NCBI GenBank assembly: GCA_024734555.1
Contig: JANPWX010000008.1
Span: 5,712,509-5,776,508, forward strand
Length of the DNA stretch: 64,000 nucleotides
Origin: Trochalopteron elliotii
Taxonomy: Eukaryota > Chordata > Aves > Passeriformes > Leiothrichidae
Direction of reading: 5' to 3'
Shown here: positions 51,601-62,483 of the stretch, one piece after another
Layout: the number at the start of each line of letters is the position of its first letter
Position numbering within the stretch: the first letter of the stretch is position 1
Program-made: the position numbers and the translations under genes
Notes under the pieces: model-generated
What the model was told of the DNA's origin: nothing
Seen by the model: only the letters and a program-made list of their open reading frames with translations
Databases searched by the model: none

Positions 51601-54600
51601 CAACAAGGGCTCTTAGAAAGAGGGAGGGAGGGGAAGGTAAACCACCTTCCCCCCCCAAAAATGAAAAAATCCTAAAAAGTTTAACAAAAGCAATAATCCA
51701 GATCACTTTTTCAGCACAGCATATCATGTGCTTTGTTTTCCTTTCTTTCTCTGTGATGTACAGGTAGGACAACCTACAAGGGAAAAGAGTGATTCAGGAC
51801 TATTGAAATCTAGTTGCATTCTCACTTGTTATTTACCTGCTTGTCAATTGATGTTAAGGATACAGTTCCAAAGACATAGCATACTGTTACTGGTTACTCT
51901 TAAATAATTTTGTTTTGTCTATTTCTTTTGCTCTTGTTTCATGAGCAGTTGTGGATGGAATAAAATTACTTGGTATTTCCCCAATAATTCCATGTTGCGT
52001 ATGATTTCTGGGAGATGCATTTTGTTATTTCAAATTGTATATCTTGTATAAGTGCTCATCTTAAAATTATTTAACATCTGTTAGTCCAACCTGAATTTTT
52101 ATCAGACGTTCAATATGAAAGCCTAAATTCAGGGTTTCAACAGATTCCCAGGAAAACCATTGTATTTCTGTTTGGTTTATTTCCTTGTCTCTCATTGAAT
52201 TTTGTTTTGCCTTTTCATTTCAGTTTCATTTTTGCTGAAAATTCACCTTACCTAAAAAGATACTTAAAAAATATGTATCATTGGAAATCACATTTTCTGC
52301 TTTGAAACGTATGGCCTAGTCTGTATGTTCAATCCTCCCTTATTATGTTTTTGGATGATAGGTTCTTTCATGTCCTCCTTCACCCAGCCCCTCTTCCTTT
52401 CTTTCTGTCTCTAGTGCTATGTCATCATTGAAATTAAACCTTATGCAGTAATAAACCTTTTCAAGAAATCACTGCTGAAATCTGTAGGACATTTTAAAAA
52501 ACTGAATTTATTGAGAAGAATAATCCAGTCAAAAGCAGAAGATAATGACATCTTTTTAAAGACCAACATCAATTTATATGGAAACCAATATTTTATTTAC
52601 AGCATGGTATATTAAAATACTCTGTAAACAATGCAAAGTGAGTGCTCTGGGACTGATTGTCATTTTAAGAGGCTGAAATTAGTTTACACAATTAATTTTA
52701 TTAGTATGAAGAATGATATTATTTGAAATGAGCAGATGGTTGGGCTTCTTCTAAAGCACTAACAGAAATATTTTGTTTGGTCTGTAAATTCAACATTTTC
52801 TTGAAAGTATCCCTTATTGGTGCAGCCCAGAAAGAGAAAAAATCAGGTAGAAACTAGGCAATTACACATGATCTTTGTAGAACTGGAAACAAATCAGAGA
52901 AGAATGAATAAAATAGGGAAATATCACTGGGCATTCACGGAAAATACAGAGGTTCAAGAGCAGATGTTTTGTGTTTTGTTTTTGAAAAAGATTCAACAAC
53001 CTTTTCAAATTCGTCTAACAGCTTTGAAACTGAATCATGGGGAAACAGTAACATTGACAAAAAATAATATGAAAGCCTTCTCAGAGTAGGATTGACTAGA
53101 CCAAGGTGAGGAAAGAAAAATATAGGATAAATATTTGAAGTGGATGTGGTTTTAAAGCAAGTGGGTGATTGTGAGAGCTGCAGATGGAGAGAAGGGTACT
53201 GAACAAATGCAATAAATGCTGTAGGGCAGTGGTGCTCTTCTTTTGAGTCCTATGTCAAAGCCACTTGGACTTTTGTAATTTTAGTCTAAGGCTGCATGTT
53301 GAGGACATCATTAAAGCAGAATTTATGCTTCTGTTAGCAGAATTCACTAAGTGTCTGAATGCAGATCTATTCTGCTCAGGGCTTGAAAAACACAGGTTGT
53401 TGAAGGGGTTGAAAATTAATATAAAAAATTAGAGCAATGAACCAGAGGAATATGTCACATGCAAAAATGAAGGACTTTTCCTTGATTTGAGTTAAAAGTG
53501 CTGGTTGTTGTGGGAATCCAGTAAAGAGGACATATATTTAGAGTGAAGACAAGAAGTAAGCAAAGTGACAGACGTAAAAATAAACAACAAAAAAAACCCA
53601 GCAAAAAGTCCTGCTGGAATGTTGGGCTTTCAAGTAACCTTGCCTTGTTTTACACTTAGGATAGAAGCCAGGCTTCATTTATGCGCAGTGCAGAAGTTTT
53701 AAAGGCGAGGCTTTCAGCAAAAGGCCTGAAGAATTAATGTTTAAGGCCTATTTTTCAGTAAAAAAATCATTGATCCTGTTTCAGTTTTGTGGGTTATTTT
53801 TAATGAAGCACTTCTGCCAGGAGCAATATATATGTCTCTAAGCTTTCTGCCTTTTTTTTTTCAGAACATGAGCATTTAGAAGTGCTTGGGCGGACTCTGG
53901 GCCATATATTTTCTTCTTGCATGCTTGCATCTTTCACATAACATTCATCTGGGAACCTTCAAAGAGAGTCCTGAGCACAGTACGCCTATAGGAATAGGAA
54001 AATGCTTAGATAATTGAGTCCTCATGCTAGAACTGATAAGCAACTTGAAATGAAATGACTTTAATAACTTAATATTAAGATCTGTGGCTGTTTGTTTGCA
54101 GCTTCATCAGTCTGTGAAGTATGACAGTGCACAGCTTAAAATGGTCTCAGATGGATCTGATACTTTGATAGACAAATTGGAGCAACAGAAACCTTTGTGC
54201 TGCTATTATTTAGGAGAACTAAGAAAAAAGGACCTGAAACAATTATGTTCTTTACTATTCCACTTTCAACTTCTATTGGTCTCTATATTTTTATTCAATT
54301 GAGTGTCAGCTAAGGATTCTGTCAATGGGCTTGCAGCAGTGATTCATACAGTCTCCTTCTCCAAAAGAAATTAATTTGTTTTAAAAGATGAAGTGGTTAA
54401 GGTGATTTTTGCAGTAGTTGATACATGTGTGTGTGAGTTGGTGTGTTTATGTGTATTTATAGTTGGTTACAGACCTGGTAGAGTGATGGAGGATCTCCTA
54501 GGTAATTAACTTGCTGCAGAATTCTTTTAAGTATGCAGGCAGGTGAAGGGAGATTCCCTCGAACATTTCTAAGAAGGTTTTTACAAGGCAAAGTTAAGTG

Positions 54601-57233
54601 CACATGAGATGTTGAGATTCTCAATGCTAATTTAAGGAAACATTGAGACTTCCTGGTTGAAATGACTGTGGATTAGCTTAGACACCCAGAGAGGCATGAC
54701 ACAGACACAGATGTAAGGCTGTAGCTTTATTTTTACGATGTGATTGACATAACTATACTTGGGAATAGGTTGCATTTAGTACCTGGATGTCAAGTGACCA
54801 CTCAAGATGATGAAGATATTAAAAAAAATCCTTTGGGGTAGGGGGTTGCGGGTGTGTGATATGGGTGGGAAACATCATGGGGGAACAAGGAGATGCATGC
54901 AGCTGAGTTTGAAGTGGCGTTCTCCTTTCCAAGGTCATGATCTGCCAGTTTGGGTTCTTTAATGTATTTTCTTAGTCATGGGTCAAGAGCCACCAGTTTT
55001 TTTCTGGAGCTGCTAGAATTGCAGGAGCTAATAAGTAAAGCTTGCCTTTTGATAGTTTGCTAATGTTGTGATGTAGTAGAGGATCACCTGCTCTGGGCAG
55101 CTTCTCTTTTTTCCTGATGCTGTGGTGGAGTATTTTCTTAGCTCATGTCCGTGAGGAAAGATTAGTTTAGTTGGTCTCTGCTGTATTACAGGACCATGGG
55201 CTTGGTCACAGATGTCTCTGCTTCTGTTAAGTCTGAACAAAGGTGCTGCCGTTTACTTTTTGGCAGCTTGCTAGCTCAGGTGAGTTCAGACTTATGTATT
55301 CTTATGCACCTAGCATGCAATCATCTTTCTGATTCGGGCTCTGGTGAGGGTGGCATTAATGAGTCATCTTCCTGCCTGGCCAAGTCTTTCACTGATGGGA
55401 AATCTTTTAACAGCAAAAGTTTCCAGGCAGAATCTGGGCAAGGCCCTGAGACTGTTATTTTTATATATTGCTGTTTGAGACCAGACGCGTAATTGCTGAG
55501 AGCATCATGGAAAGTACCATGGCCTCTGAGCGATCATTAACAGCAGAGTTTGGACTGAATTCAGCACTTCCCAGCTGGCCATAGTCAAGAAGTGAAATTA
55601 CTAGAGTAAGTTGCTTAAGCAAAAATACCAATTTGTTTGCATTTTGTGTACATGTAAAATAGTTGCATGAACATAGTTGGAGCCAGAAATGCAAGTTTTA
55701 GCTACACTGTAGCTGAGCCTGTGTTTCACGTTAAAAGATTAAAAAAGTTCAGTAAGAAGCCCTGTACTTATGATCAACAATAGATATTTACTGGAAGGTT
55801 TAACTGCATTGCCCGTGCCAGTATTTGAATTATCTAAGTTTCTAGTATAACATAATATAATTTGACAGTGGTAGGTCTGGAGACATTTTAAATACATAAA
55901 TACATATGCATGAAAACGTGCTCAAGTGATTGTTCTATTCACTGCAATGTGCTTTGGGTGATCAATCATTAATAACAGTAACAAGAGAAGAGGTTATGCC
56001 CTTCTTGAATTTCTTGAATTGCAATAGCACCTATGGGATTTTACCACGCACCTCTGAAATGGATTTCAAAATTGATGTTGGTTTTGGAGCCTGTGCTGTT
56101 AATAGGTACACTATGCTTGCTGCTTCTGGGCCTCAGATAGTACCTGTGTTGGGCCTGAAAGGCTCCTCTTTGACATTCTTTGGGTTTGGACAATGTCCTA
56201 TCTTTGAAACTATTGGTTAATCCCAGTGGCTGGAGGTCACAAAAACAGGTGAGGCTTATTCAGGCAAGATGGATTTGGCCTCTGGACTCATGCCCCTGAA
56301 ATTGCTTTTGAACTGAACGTGTGTGAAGGTGTGGTGACCTTGGCAGCTGGGCCAGATGTAGAGGACCACCAGGCCTCCATTTCTACAGCTATCACTTATA
56401 TTACGGGTGCCTTCTAGTAGGTCAGTAAATCTTTGGCAGGCACCATCTATACTGGTTTAAACATGGTTAAGATTTTGTATTCTCTGGTATATGCTCCTTT
56501 ACCCTCAATGTTTTAAAGACAAAGGCTTTGTGTGACTCAGAATACAGTGCTGCAGAGCCTAGACTGTATTTCAATATATGTTATAGTCCCTACTATAGCG
56601 ATTGGTAAAAGTGTTGGATGAGAAATCAGGCAAAATAAAGTGGAAGGGAAAGGAATCAGTGATAATGAATAGGGGAGGAAGAAAATTATGTAAACTGTGT
56701 GTTGTATAAAGCTAATTGAGATTAAGTACTAGCAGCTGTATTCATGTGTGGGCCTTCTTTCTTGTATGAGAAGATACTAAATTTTCAATATACTGGATGT
56801 GAAAATTCATGGCAGGTATGTTTTTTGTACAGCAGAATAATATGATATATTGAGCTGTTTGCAAAAGATGGGATGAAATAATAGGTGATTAATTGTCAGC
56901 TCAAATTCAACCTCAGATTTTGATATAGTCTGATTTGCATATATGGAAATTTTGAAACTTGTCCACTTTCCTAGGTAACAAAAGCAGCATTGCAACTGGG
57001 CCTTTTGTAATTGTTTTTCTTCTACTTTGTTGTAAGATGAAATTTGACCACTTTCACCTTTCTAATTTGGAACAGCTTGTTGTGCAGGTATTTTCCTTCC
57101 CATCAGGATTTGATCTAAGTCCTTGAAACTGATGCCCTCAGTCAAGAGTCACCTAAGCTGTCTGGTTGCTGTTGTGCTTGCACACAGCTGCTTGCAATGT
57201 GGATGTGTGATACAGGTTCTTTAGCAGAAGTTA

Positions 57234-57826
57234 GGATGTCATAGAAATAACTGAAGCACTGATATGACTGGAGGACCACAATGGATGGATATAAGCTGTA
57301 TTGCAAAGACAGGCAGGGAAAAGAGGAGGAGTTTTTGTTGTGCTCTTTTTTAAAGGAGAATCTTGAATGTATGGAAGTGAGCTATGGTAATTTCAGCCCT
57401 ATGGAATGCCTCTGGGTCAAGATCAGAGGGATTGTATCCAAGAGGAATCTTGCAGTATGCTTCTGCCTCTGACTTCCAAATCAAGACAATAAAATCAACT
57501 AAGTGATATTTGGGTCACTTAGGCAAGCATTGTGTCAACACAACCTGGTTCTTAGGGGTGACTTAACCCACCAAGACATTTGTTGGAAGAACAGTGAAGC
57601 AGCTCACACATCATCCATCAAGTTTCTGGAATACATAGAAGACTGTTTTCTCACACAAATGTTAGATGTGCCAACCAGAAATGAGGCACTGCTGGAGATG
57701 CTACTCACAAACCAAGAAAAACTGCTTTGTAATATCTCAGTTAATGATAGCCTTGGCTGCAGTGATCACAATATTGTGGAGTTTGGTGTCCTGCTGAGCA
57801 TACCGAAGGCTAGTGCTAAGGAATAG
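57234..57826 (+). pseudogene. CR1 ORF2 endonuclease segment (pseudogene)
   Basis: In the frame of 57281 the peptide reads YDWRTTMDGYKLYCKDRQGK, then ECLWVKIRG, then LPNQD, RGDLTHQDICWKN, FLTQMLDVPTRNEAL and LGCSDHNIVEF. These are the CR1 apurinic endonuclease motifs, including the GDFN-like block (here GDLT) and the SDH motif near the catalytic histidine. The endonuclease nicks target DNA to start reverse transcription. At least two in-frame stops interrupt it (after CFCL near 57472 and before VIFGS near 57500). Just upstream, DVIEITEA resembles the family's ITETWWD block but lies in another register. The N-terminal part of the domain is absent. Confidence 0.85.
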
Positions 57827-58009
57827 GTTTTAGTTTTTAGAAACTCAGCCGGGAGGGATTCTATGGGAAGCTTGCATGGAGGATAAAGGAGCTAGTGAGT
57901 GCTGGGAATTTTTCCGATAATACTCCCCTGGAAGCACAAAAACATTTCATGCCCTTTAAAGATAGGGAATTAGGTGGAGCAAGAGACCCCCTTGGCTTCA
58001 CCGTGACCT

Positions 58010-58430
58010 TCCAAGTGTGCTCAAAACCAAGGGAAGTGTACCAGAGATGGAAAAGCAGACAATGCCCCTTGAGAACTACAAGGGCACTCCCAGGGCATGC
58101 AGAGATGCAGTTAGAAAACCAGAAGCTCAGTTCAAATTTAAATTGGCCAGAGATGTCAAAAACCACATTGAAGGGTACTTCAGGTATGTAAACACCAAGC
58201 AGAAAGAGGAGGAAAATACTGGCCTGGTGTTAAACAGCAGAGGGGAATTAGTCACCAATGAAACTGGAAAGACAAAGGTTCTGAACACTTTCTCCAGCTC
58301 TGTCTTTACCAGCGCTGTTGGGCCCCAGGGCTTGGGAACAAAACTCCAGGCTGATGTACACATGGACCCACTGTCAGGGAAGGGTTTGTATGTCATCTGT
58401 GACAGCAGCTTGGTCTCCAATGATCAATGA
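58010..58430 (+). pseudogene. CR1 ORF2 endonuclease-RT linker (pseudogene)
   Basis: The region between endonuclease and reverse transcriptase is recognisable from KPREVYQRWKSRQ (frame of 57895), then after a +/-1 frameshift near 58065 in the frame of 58017 from PRACRDAVRKPEAQ through LARDVKNHIEGYFRYV, LVTNETGKTKVLNTF and SSVFTSA. These match the order of conserved blocks in bird CR1 (EVYRRWK, RACRDGVRKAKAQ, LNLARDVK, VLNAFFASVFT). The frameshift makes it noncoding. The open minus-strand frame across the same bases (58127-58420) is a shadow. Confidence 0.85.
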
Positions 58431-58439
58431 GCCCTGACA

Positions 58440-59400
58440 TTGTTCCCCTGAGGGTGTTGAGAGCTGTCTGACAGCATTGGGAGGCTGCTCTCCATAATCT
58501 CTGAGTGGTTGTGGATACTGGGAGATGTCCCAGAAGATGGGAAGAAGGCAAATATCACCCCTGTCTGAAGGAAGGTATTAAAGAAGGATTCAGGAAATTT
58601 TAGGCACATCAATCTTACTTCAGTCCCCAGGAAAATTATGGAACACATCTTCTTGGGGGCCATCACAAGTCAGATGAAGCACGTGATTAGGAAGAACCAG
58701 CGTGGATTCACCAAGGGCAAATTGTGCTTGACATGATCGCCCTTTATGACAAAGTGACTTGCTTGGTCGATGTGGTGTGAGTGGTGGACATTGTCTACCT
58801 GGATTTCTCAAAGGCCTTTGATATGGCACCCCAATGCCCTGTCCTGGAGAAGCCAATGCGTTAAGGATATCGACAAGTGGTCCCTGTGGTGAGTGGGGAA
58901 CTGGCTGGCAGGCAGCACCCAGAGGGTGGTGAACAGCTCTTCAAATGGGCAACCTGTCACAGATGGGGTCCCACAGGGGTTGGTATTGGGCCCAGCACTG
59001 TTTATATTATAAACATATTCCTTCTATTCCTAAATGAGCCTTAAGATATGATCAAGTGTACTCTGGCAGAGTTTGCTGATGGTGGAAAGCTGAGGGGGAA
59101 AGCGGACACTTCAGAAGGGAGAGCCACCCTGTAGGAAGACCTGGATAGGCTGAAAGAGTGGACTAACAAGAAGTCTGACAAGTACACGTGGTCTTGTACC
59201 AAGGAAAACATAATCCAGGAAAACAGGAATCTATCCTGCTGGGGAGCAGCTCTTTGGAAAGGGACGTGGTGGCCCTGGTGAATGATGAGCTCAATATGAA
59301 TGGACAGTAAGCTCCTGCAGCAAAGAAAGCCAGCAGGGTGCTGGGTGGCATCAACAGGAGCATCACCAGCTGATAAAGAAATCACTATTGTCCCACTCCA
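58440..59400 (+). pseudogene. CR1 reverse transcriptase domain (pseudogene)
   Basis: RT blocks occur in order but in several frames: GDVPEDGKKANITPV, LTSVPRKIMEH, KNQRGFTKGK, VDIVYLDFSKAFD (YLDFSKAFD at 58796-58822, frame 2), GVPQGLVLGPALF (GVPQG at 58965-58979, frame 3) and FADG at 59072-59083 (back in frame 2). The normal catalytic motif is FADD; here the second aspartate codon is GGT (Gly). Stop codons (for example after KGKLCLT) and at least two frameshifts add to the damage. In an active element this enzyme copies the LINE RNA, and SINE RNAs with matching tails, into the genome. Confidence 0.85.
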
Positions 59401-59487
59401 CTCAGCTTGCCATGCCTTGGATATAGTGTTCAGTTTTGGTCCCTGATATGCATCTGCTAAGGAGATGGAGACTCCCAGATTGAAAAG

Positions 59488-59671
59488 ATGAGGTGTAATG
59501 CATACAGTTTACTCCCAAGGAGATTACAGTTGAGCACAAGAGGAAAATTTTTCACAATTAGAGCAATCAGCCATTGGAATAATCTCCCCAGGGAAGTGGG
59601 GGATTCTCCAACATTGGACATGTTTGACATTCAGCAGGATAGGGTGCTGGCCCATTCTGTGATTCTACGTA
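59488..59671 (+). pseudogene. CR1 ORF2 C-terminus and shortened 3' end
   Basis: The frame at 59488 contains GKFFTIRAISHWNNLPREVGD and SPTLDMF, matching the conserved CR1 C-terminal block (FTVRVTEHWNRLPREVVESP-type). The 3' end carries ATTCTGTGATTCTACG at about 59655-59670, a mutated version of the CR1 terminal ATTCTRTG repeat. The usual spacer of roughly 60 bp with the CCAACCT block is missing between the ORF end and the repeat, suggesting an internal deletion or an unusual subfamily. Confidence 0.8.
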
Positions 59672-61911
59672 GCAGGTCTTTACTGCAGCTGTGAAGAGGC
59701 ATGTGAGAAGTTTCCACCTTTTTTTTATTTTTGTAAGTGGGTGGCTATCATTAAATTGTTCTAACATGGCTTGGAGTCTCTATTAGGAAATACAGTTTCA
59801 CTTCAGGATTTGCTTTATGAGGAGCACTACAAGGAGTAATGGTTTGGAAACCTAAGCCTGGAAAGAGCCAGAGGCTGTGAATGGCTCCTACTGCAGTGCA
59901 CAAGCTGCTGCTGCTGCAAAGGGGGAATGTCACTGAGGCTGTGCTAGTTTAATTTGAAAATGGGCTGAGAAGAAATCGAAATATTGAGTGTGATTGAGAA
60001 AATCAGTGTAAAAAAGAAAAAAAAAAAATCCTACAATAAAACAACAACTGGAAAAAACCTCTCAAACCCTAATGCCTTAGGCTGTCTATTTAGGAATAGT
60101 TTCAGTGTGTGATGTTAATGAAGATGCAATTCCATATCAGGACTGTACAGATAGGTACAACTGAACTTGATAGGAAAGTAGGAAATCTATCACAGGAGGC
60201 CTTTCATTTGTACATCAGTACATTTTAATGAAAACTAAATGTCTGAACCTAGGATGCCCAAGTCCTAGGAGGTGATCTTAGCCTTCATCTCACCTCTGGG
60301 AGAACAGTTCTCTTTTCCCTGGGTGTTTGTCCTTATTCTGAACATTTTGCATGGCTCAGTCTTACTCCCTATCACTTCTTAGAAAAAGCTCCTCTCTGCT
60401 TTTTCTTGTGTGTCTTGTCTTTCCTTGACATTGCTTAGATCCTGAAGTATTTCTCAAGATCCAGTTTCTGTTCAGCTGAAAACTTTTGAAGTAAGCACAT
60501 GTATATTTAGAATTTAGTGATGTTTCTTTGAAGAACTGTTCTCGCGCTCTTTGAAAAGCTCTAATGAGTTTCCTTAGTTTGATTTAGAAACATAAAACAG
60601 CTCAGTGTTATTGTAAAGACTCCAGGTATGTTTCATAATACTTCTTATGGAAATGTCTGATGCTGCAAGAGAAAAAAAACCAAGAAGTCTGGGTTTTGTT
60701 TGTTAGTGAACTGGCAGACAAAGAACAAACTAAGAAGAAAAATTGGAGCTACATGCCACCACTTTGTTTGATAAAGTTTAAAGATCTGCACTAATCAGAT
60801 GCATGCAGATATTAGTCTTGGTGTAGAAAATCATTCTTGATTTAGCATGACTCAGCACTTTATCAAAAATGGGATCTATCACTCAATTAATGCAACAAAT
60901 TAAATGAAACCGCTTCTAGAAATTACCTTGAGGAGGGAGAAATCTTATTTCTGATGTTGTTTTTCAGACAGAAATGAAAGGCTTGGAACTGATCACAAAG
61001 GTATGGACACAATAAAGAAAACATAGCTGTCTTTCATCAAGTGTTCCTAGGTATATGTGCTAGGATGTCTTTGCTGTATTGTCCTTACCTTCCCCTTTCA
61101 CTGTGCATTAAGTCTTCAGAGAGAGTAAAAGCACTTCACACATACCAGTGACAACAAGGGCAACATGCCAGAATTGGGTACTGTGGTGCAAATCAAAAAG
61201 CATTCTATTAATATCACTGTTTTTCTCTTGAAAACTAACCAAAGTGATGCACTTTTCAGATAGTGCCTTTAGGAACTTGGCATCATTTAATGAAGTGCCT
61301 GGCTTGGTGTTTGCACATGACTGGATATACTTTGGAAGTGAGCTAAGAATCCGGATGAGAAAATAAAACTGATTGAACTGCTGTTTAGTTCCTCTCTAGG
61401 CAATTCAGTTGCAAAATGCTGTACCCAACACATTTTTAGTTAGAGTATTTGTGCTTTAGTATGGCCTTGATTCTTCTGTTTTCAACAACCTGTCCTCCAT
61501 CTTCATCTGATAAGTGCATTAGCAGAAAATATTGACCTTAATTACTGAAATACTTCTGACTGACATTGATCATGAAAATATTAATCAGTTTATTTCAAAA
61601 TCACATACAATTCTTACGAAATATCAATTGGTTTTTATAAGTATTGTATCTGAAACTCTTAGTAGTCTGAGAATTTGCTGAAAACTATTTTCCACATATT
61701 CATCCCTGTCACATTTTTTTTCTTTTGGAAATGGAAGTGTGGTAGCTCTTCTTGCTTTGTGGCGCACTTGGAAAAGTTAAGAGTCCTTTTTTTTGCTCTT
61801 CTCTCTAGCTGGGGAAGGATAACTACAGCCAGGCAAATTAGGGGCTCTAGTTAGCCTGTGGTTATGTTCAGCGCAGATACTCTTAAGTTTTTTACCTCAC
61901 TGTAGAGATAT

Positions 61912-61935
61912 TTTCCAATTCCTAAGAATTGGAAA
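61912..61935. repeat. Perfect 10-bp hairpin, 4-base loop
   Basis: TTTCCAATTC (61912-61921) and GAATTGGAAA (61926-61935) are exact reverse complements around CTAA. A second perfect hairpin begins six bases later. Confidence 0.85.
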
Positions 61936-61940
61936 GAATC

Positions 61941-61960
61941 CTTCTAAGAATCCTTAGAAG
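61941..61960. repeat. Perfect 8-bp hairpin, 4-base loop
   Basis: CTTCTAAG (61941-61948) and CTTAGAAG (61953-61960) are exact reverse complements around AATC. The arms share the CTAAGAAT word with the neighbouring hairpin, so the pair may have arisen by local duplication and template switching. Confidence 0.85.
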
Positions 61961-62130
61961 AAAAACGGAGTTATGAGGAGATCATGTGATACAGACTAAT
62001 GTCCCTATTATATACACCTATTTATATACACAGTCGTCCTATATGGAAAAGCCCCAAAAGTATTACCTACATTATATATTCATGTGTTTTTTTAACCTCA
62101 GGAGTAATACTGAATCGGGGATGTTAGTTT

Positions 62131-62483
62131 TACAATCATTTAGGTTGGAAAAGACCCTTTAGATCCCTGAGCCCAAATATTAACCCAGCTCTGCCAAGTC
62201 CACCACTGAACTGTGTCCCCAAGCGCCATATCTACATGTCTTCTAAATACCTCCAGAGTTGGTAACTCCACCACTTTCCTGGGCAGCCTGTTCCAGTGCT
62301 TAATAGCCCTTTCAAGTGAAGAAATTTTTCGTAATACCCAATCTGAGCCTCCTCTGGGGAAACTTGAGGCCATTTTTTGTCATCCTGTTCTTTGTCATCT
62401 GGAAGAAGAGGTCAACCCCACCTCACTCCAGCCCTCTGTTCAGGTAGTTGTAGAAAGCAGTAAAGCCTCCCCTCAGCCTCCCT
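62131..62483 (-). mobile_element. CR1 LINE 3' fragment
   Basis: About 350 bp of CR1 in reverse orientation. On the minus strand the element runs from GGGAGGCTGAGGGGAGGC through the C-terminal ORF2 block (HWNRLPRKVVELPTLEVF, encoded at about 62300-62245) to a 3' UTR reading GGTCTTTTCCAACCTAAATG and ATTGTA. These are the common bird CR1 terminal sequences. Unlike the 57-59.7 kb copy it retains the CCAACCT block, and its C-terminal frame is open for 77 codons, so it may be younger or from a different subfamily. It is heavily 5'-truncated. The open plus-strand frame at 62213-62485 is its antisense shadow. It lies about 2.5 kb from the other CR1, in opposite orientation. Confidence 0.9.

Larger units (their letters stand above)
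50147..57227. other. Unique sequence, no recognised gene
   Basis: No named gene was identified. The longest frame in the window (161 codons, 50192-50677) lies here next to the SINE; its Lys/Ser/Ile/Val-rich product shows no domain and is within chance expectation. Weak points of interest are an LTR-like patch at 51.1-51.6 kb, an acceptor plus open frame at 54.10 kb, and consecutive open frames with non-repetitive composition at 55.93-56.41 kb. Confidence 0.55.
57228..59671 (+). mobile_element. Degenerate 5'-truncated CR1 LINE
   Basis: A CR1 non-LTR retrotransposon copy of about 2.4 kb. Reading along the plus strand, conserved CR1 ORF2 segments appear in the right order: the middle of the endonuclease, the linker, the reverse transcriptase, the C-terminal domain, and a 3' end with ATTCTGTGATTCTACG, the degenerate CR1 terminal octamer repeat. 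The 5' UTR, ORF1 and start of the endonuclease are missing, the usual CR1 truncation. Frameshifts, in-frame stops and a changed catalytic residue show it is dead. The 3' UTR is short: the sequence jumps from GGGTGCTGGCCCAT straight to the terminal repeat, suggesting an internal deletion. The 5' border is set by the first recognisable peptide and could extend slightly further. Confidence 0.9.
59672..62130. other. Unique sequence, no recognised gene
   Basis: No coding exon or RNA gene was recognised between the two CR1 copies. A short A-rich tract occurs at about 60010-60028 and a pair of adjacent perfect hairpins at 61912-61960. Remaining sequence is AT-rich with only short frames. Confidence 0.6.

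Noticed and set aside
51326..51772. 148-codon minus-strand frame
   Set aside because: No family motif; crosses the LTR-like patch; no start context or splice signals that support it.
58127..58420. 97-codon minus-strand frame within the CR1 copy
   Set aside because: Shadow of the plus-strand CR1 ORF2 linker; no independent evidence.
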